Assembly (NCBI GenBank): GCA_963805255.1 | Contig: CAWDTK010000004.1 | Span: forward strand, 248,001 to 312,000 | DNA length: 64,000 nt | Source: Bog-532 sp963805255 | GTDB lineage: Bacteria; Actinomycetota; Actinomycetes; Streptosporangiales; Streptosporangiaceae | Reading direction: 5' to 3' | Shown here: piece by piece, positions 60,606 to 64,000 of the stretch | How positions within the stretch are numbered: the stretch's first letter is position 1 | How the letters are laid out: each line of letters starts with the position of its first letter | Program-made: the position numbers and the translations under genes | The notes under the pieces: generated by a model | Told to the model about the DNA's origin: nothing | Seen by the model: the letters and a program-made list of their open reading frames with translations, nothing else | Databases searched by the model: none

Positions 60606-62903
60606 ATGGATGGGAAGAAAAGAGTAGCCGGACTGCTTGCCGCCGGGGCGATCGCGCTGGTGCCTGGGTTAATCCGGATCCCCCCCGCGGCCGCCGCCGG
60701 CTCAGCGCCCGGGGCGCCGGGATCGAGCGCCACCTGGGACGAATCGAACGTCACCGGGTTCGCCGACTCGCTCGGCGAGGGCTCCAAGGTCTGGTACACC
60801 CTCGGGAACGGCGAACTGGAGAACGCGTTCTATCCGGAGACCGATACCCCGGATACGTTCGGCCTGCAATATGTCGTGACGAACGGGTCGAGCTTCGCCA
60901 GCACCGAGACGTCGGGCACCAGTCACACGATCTCGCTCGTGGATCCGGACTCGCTGATCTGGCAGCAGGTCAACAAGGCGGACAACGGCGACTTCACGAT
61001 CACCAAGACCTACATCGCTGACCCGTCCCGGCCGGTGGTGCTCGTCCAGACCACCTTCGACAACCGTACGTCGTCGCCACTGAAGCTCTACGCCGACTAC
61101 CATCCGCAGCTCGACAACGACGGCATGGGCGACACCGGCGGCACCGACGCCGCGAGCGGCGATCTGGTGGCGTCCAACGGTTCGGTGTCCAGCGCGCTGG
61201 CCACCTCGGCCGGATTCAGCCAGACCACCACGGGATACGTCGGCTCGGCCAGCGACGGCGAGTCCGAACTGACCTCGGGCTACGCCCTGAGCTCTACGTA
61301 CAGCTCGGCCTCGGCCGGCGGGCACATCGACCAGATCGCGCAGATCCCGGTGGCGGCCAGTGGCTCTACCACCTCCACGCTCGCGCTCGCCTTCGGCCCC
61401 ACCCAGTCGGCGGCGGTCTCCGCCGCGTCGGCGTCCCTGGCGGCCGGGTTCTCCGCGCTGGAGAGCTCATTCGAAGCCGGCTGGCACTCCTGGTCCGGCG
61501 GCCTGAACGCACCACCCGCCGCCGTCACCGGCAGCGCCGGGCTGACGGAGCAGTACAACGTCTCGCTGATGGAAGTGAAGGCGGACGAGGACAAGACCTT
61601 CACGGGGGCGTTCGTGGCCGCACCCACCGTCCCGTGGGGCGCATCGGTGAGCGCCGGCACCGGCACCGGCACCTCGGGGGCGCACGGCTACCACGCGGTG
61701 TGGACCAGGGACGAATACGAGATGGCCACGACGCTGCTCGCGGCCGGGGACACGGCCGACGCGCAGGCCGCGCTGAGCTACATCCTTACCGACGAGGTTG
61801 AGTCCAACGGCGCGGTCAAGCAGAACACCTGGCTGAACGGCACGGCCGTGTTCGGCTCGCTGCAGATGGACGAGGTAGCGGACCCGATCATCCTCGCCTA
61901 CCAGCTCGGGGACACCGGCTCCAGTTACCTGACCGCCGTGAAGGCACTGGCCCGTTATCTCGTCGCCAACGGTCCCGCCACGCCGGAAGAACGGTGGGAG
62001 GAGATCGGCGGCTACTCGCCCGCCACCATGGCCGCGGAAATCGCCGGCCTGCTGTGCGCCGCCTCCATCGCCGAGGCGAACGGTGACACGTCCGACGCGG
62101 CCACCTATCAGGCCACCGCGCAGTCCTGGGCGTCCAAGGTGGACAGCCTCACCTACACCACCACCGGCCCGTACGGCAGCGGCGACTACTACCTGCGGAT
62201 CACGCCCGACGGCCAGCCCAACGCCGGCACCTCGATCGGCATCGCCAACGGCGGCGGCAGCCACGACGACCGGACCGTGGTCGACCCGAGCTTCCTGGAA
62301 CTTGTACGGCTCGGCGTCAAGTCGCCGGGCGCGGCCGACATCACCAGCTCTATCTCCGTGGCCGGCAGCCAGCTGGAGGTCAGCACGCCCGAAGGTCCCA
62401 TCTGGCACCGCTACAGCTTCGACGGCTACGGCGAAACCTCCTCCGGCGGTGACTACACCGGCGCCGGGGTGGGCAACCCCTGGCCGGTCCTGTCCGGTGA
62501 GCGCGGCGAGTACGACGTCGCGGACGGCAACACCTCCGGCGCCCAGTCCATGCTGCAGACGATGGCGGGCGCGGCGAACTCCGGGTACCAGATCCCCGAG
62601 CAGGTCTGGGGCGGATCGAGCGGCACCGGCGGATTCACGTTCGGCCAGCCGGACAACTCCTCCACCCCGCTGATGTGGGCGATGGCGCAGTACGCACGGC
62701 TCGCCATCGACATCTCCGCCGGGAGCGACGTGGACACGCCCGCGGTCGTCACCAACTGCCTGCAGAAGGGCAGCTGCCCGGTCAGCGGGCCGGTCAAGAA
62801 GACCGTGAACGTGACGGTCCCGGTCAGCACCGGCGCCTCCGGTCCATCGCGGGCAATGCCGGCGTCCCGCCAGGCGCAGTGCACGCCGGCCGTGGCACGT
62901 TGA
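60606..62903 (+). CDS. Secreted GH15 glucoamylase / glucodextranase-type hydrolase
   Basis: 765 residues, ATG 60606. Signal peptide MDGKKRVAGLLAAGAIALVP (cleaved near AAAAG). An N-terminal super-sandwich domain (VWYTLGNGELENAFYPETDT ... LQYVVTNGSSFASTETSGTS) is followed by the (alpha/alpha)6 barrel: GYHAVWTRDEYEMATTLLAA, KQNTWLNGTAVFGSLQMDEV, the general acid Glu in PEERWEEIGGYSPATMAAEI and the catalytic base in YQIPEQVWGGSSGTGG. It releases glucose from alpha-glucans outside the cell. After the barrel a beta-strand start (KKTVNVTVPVSTGASG) suggests a carbohydrate-binding module that is cut short; an adjacent frame continues SIAGNAGVPPG. Confidence 0.9.
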   Translation: MDGKKRVAGLLAAGAIALVPGLIRIPPAAAAGSAPGAPGSSATWDESNVTGFADSLGEGSKVWYTLGNGELENAFYPETDTPDTFGLQYVVTNGSSFASTETSGTSHTISLVDPDSLIWQQVNKADNGDFTITKTYIADPSRPVVLVQTTFDNRTSSPLKLYADYHPQLDNDGMGDTGGTDAASGDLVASNGSVSSALATSAGFSQTTTGYVGSASDGESELTSGYALSSTYSSASAGGHIDQIAQIPVAASGSTTSTLALAFGPTQSAAVSAASASLAAGFSALESSFEAGWHSWSGGLNAPPAAVTGSAGLTEQYNVSLMEVKADEDKTFTGAFVAAPTVPWGASVSAGTGTGTSGAHGYHAVWTRDEYEMATTLLAAGDTADAQAALSYILTDEVESNGAVKQNTWLNGTAVFGSLQMDEVADPIILAYQLGDTGSSYLTAVKALARYLVANGPATPEERWEEIGGYSPATMAAEIAGLLCAASIAEANGDTSDAATYQATAQSWASKVDSLTYTTTGPYGSGDYYLRITPDGQPNAGTSIGIANGGGSHDDRTVVDPSFLELVRLGVKSPGAADITSSISVAGSQLEVSTPEGPIWHRYSFDGYGETSSGGDYTGAGVGNPWPVLSGERGEYDVADGNTSGAQSMLQTMAGAANSGYQIPEQVWGGSSGTGGFTFGQPDNSSTPLMWAMAQYARLAIDISAGSDVDTPAVVTNCLQKGSCPVSGPVKKTVNVTVPVSTGASGPSRAMPASRQAQCTPAVAR

Positions 62904-63134
62904 TGACTTCCAGGCCCGTCGCCGTCCTGCTCGCCGGACTGCACATTACCCAGAGCGATTCCCGGCGCACCTATCAAACGACAACCCCTGAGCGAGGCCC
63001 ACCGGCGAGCAGGCCGGCCGCGGTCACCGCCACCGTCTCGGTCAGCGATGGCATCAGGGACAGGACCGCCGCAGCCGGTCCGGGACGCAGACCACAGACC
63101 CGGTGTGATCCCGCGCTTGGCCCGTCATTGGGTC

Positions 63135-64000
63135 TCATGGCCGTGCGGGGCCGGCGCCGTCGAACTCGACGAGCAGGTGGCGGGGGCCTCGCAGGACGGG
63201 ATTGGGGCGGTAGGGCGGTGGATCATCGACGAGTCGCGGGTTTTCCAGGCGGCGCGCCAGTTGGGTGAGAGCGATCTGGGTCTCCGGCCGGGCCAGCGGC
63301 GCACCGAAGCAGTAGTGGATGCCGCCGCCGTAGCCCAGGTGCTCGTTGTGCTCGCGGTCGGGATCGAAGCGGTCCGGATCGGGGACGTGGGCTGGGTCGC
63401 GGCTGCCGGCGGCGAGCCCGAGCCAGACCAGTGAGCCCTTGGGGATGGTGGTGCCGGCGACCTCGATGTCGTCGAGGGTGTTCCGGTTGGGCAGGAAGTG
63501 CACTGGCGGTTCGTAGCGCAGGAGTTCCTCGACCACCCGGGCGACCAGATCGGGTTCGTCGCCGCGGCGCAGCCGGTCGAGCACCTCGGGGTGCCGCAGG
63601 AGAGTCAGCATGCCGTTGGTGATGAGGTTGACGGTCGTCTCGTGGCCCGCCGTGAGGAGCAGGCCCGCGTTGATCAGCACCTGCTCCCGGGTCATCGGCA
63701 CCTCGGTGCCGTCGCCGCTGAGGAGCCCGGACAGCAGGTCGTCCCCCGGCGGGCCGTGGCGTTCATCGAGAAGCTGAGCGAAATACCGAGCGAGGTCGGC
63801 GTTGGCCTGGTCGCGCCGGCGCTGCCGCTCGGCGATCCCTCCGGTGGCCGGGTCGGTGGCCTTGATGAGCGCGTCGGACAATGCCTGGAATCGCGGTTCG
63901 TCTTCGCGGGGCACTCCCAGCAGCCCGCAGATCACCGTGACCGGGAACGGGTAGGCGAAGTCGTCGACGATGTCGACCCGCTTCGTGCCCGGCTGGTCCT
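63135..64000 (-). CDS. Cytochrome P450, N-terminus beyond window
   Basis: The frame is open to the right edge (VDIVDDFAYPFPVTVICGLL at the start of the visible part). 287 residues remain, covering the conserved core: I-helix LLLTAGHETTVNLITNGMLT, the ExxR helix VVEELLRYEPPVHFLPNRNT, the PDRFDPDREHNEHLGYGGG meander and the heme loop GIHYCFGAPLARPETQ with the Cys ligand. Class I bacterial (CYP105/107-like) monooxygenase; needs ferredoxin and reductase, not seen here. Substrate unknown. Confidence 0.92.
   Translation of the reverse strand, partial: DQPGTKRVDIVDDFAYPFPVTVICGLLGVPREDEPRFQALSDALIKATDPATGGIAERQRRRDQANADLARYFAQLLDERHGPPGDDLLSGLLSGDGTEVPMTREQVLINAGLLLTAGHETTVNLITNGMLTLLRHPEVLDRLRRGDEPDLVARVVEELLRYEPPVHFLPNRNTLDDIEVAGTTIPKGSLVWLGLAAGSRDPAHVPDPDRFDPDREHNEHLGYGGGIHYCFGAPLARPETQIALTQLARRLENPRLVDDPPPYRPNPVLRGPRHLLVEFDGAGPARP

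Overview
The window is very GC-rich, densely packed actinobacterial DNA. Genes overlap by GTGA/ATGA, GTG starts are common, and there are markers of high-GC Actinomycetota: the Pup ligase gene pafA, the WYL pair pafB/pafC, tatA-tatC-helY, and the families DUF5998, DUF3145 and DUF3866. A filamentous, Streptosporangiales/Streptomyces-like host is plausible, but the sequence does not fix the genus. No rRNA, tRNA or CRISPR array was recognised.

Layout. (1) 1-8.5 kb, host: pepA (partial), a COG4280-like membrane protein, cobS with a frameshift, a DUF5998 / nucleotide-phosphodiesterase pair, a DnaJ-domain protein, and the 3' half of a TraG/VirD4-like ATPase gene. (2) 8,510-28,797: a 20.3-kb integrated element. 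It sits exactly in the Walker A codons of that ATPase gene, whose 5' half resumes at 28,797; excision would restore a GTTGTGKTTLLL reading frame. The element carries a large serine integrase beside the left end, a second serine recombinase near the right end, a short tyrosine recombinase, GntR and XRE-ImmA regulators, a minus-strand cassette with a capsid-maturation-protease-like protein and many zinc-ribbon proteins, an endonuclease VII protein with five zinc-knuckle repeats, a pentapeptide-repeat membrane protein and a decayed HTH/DnaC gene. No terminase, portal or major capsid gene is visible, so it looks like a reduced prophage or satellite. (3) 28.8-33.2 kb, host: the ATPase 5' half, a Replic_Relax gene with three 9-bp-phased repeats at its start, lnt, DUF3145 and a lone CBM48 protein.

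(4) 33.5-56 kb: the conserved pafA - FKBP - DUF3866 - pafB - pafC - tatA - tatC - helY neighbourhood, opened up by about 12 kb of cell-surface-glycan-type genes: nucleotide-sugar dehydrogenase, polyprenol-phosphate-type GT2, NAD epimerase, three paralogous large membrane proteins (one frameshifted, plus a duplicated 3' fragment), and two other GT-C-like membrane proteins. A working hypothesis is that the soluble enzymes make an activated sugar and a lipid-linked donor, which the multi-pass proteins use outside the membrane. (5) 56-64 kb: a class II UvrA-like ABC protein, a short gene graveyard, a SnoaL-like fusion protein, a secreted GH15 glucoamylase behind a LacI-type palindrome, and a partial cytochrome P450.

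At least six reading frames (cobS, the left serine integrase, two cassette genes, one membrane paralogue, helY) are broken by apparent one-base changes in G/C runs. Whether these are biological or assembly errors cannot be settled from the sequence alone.
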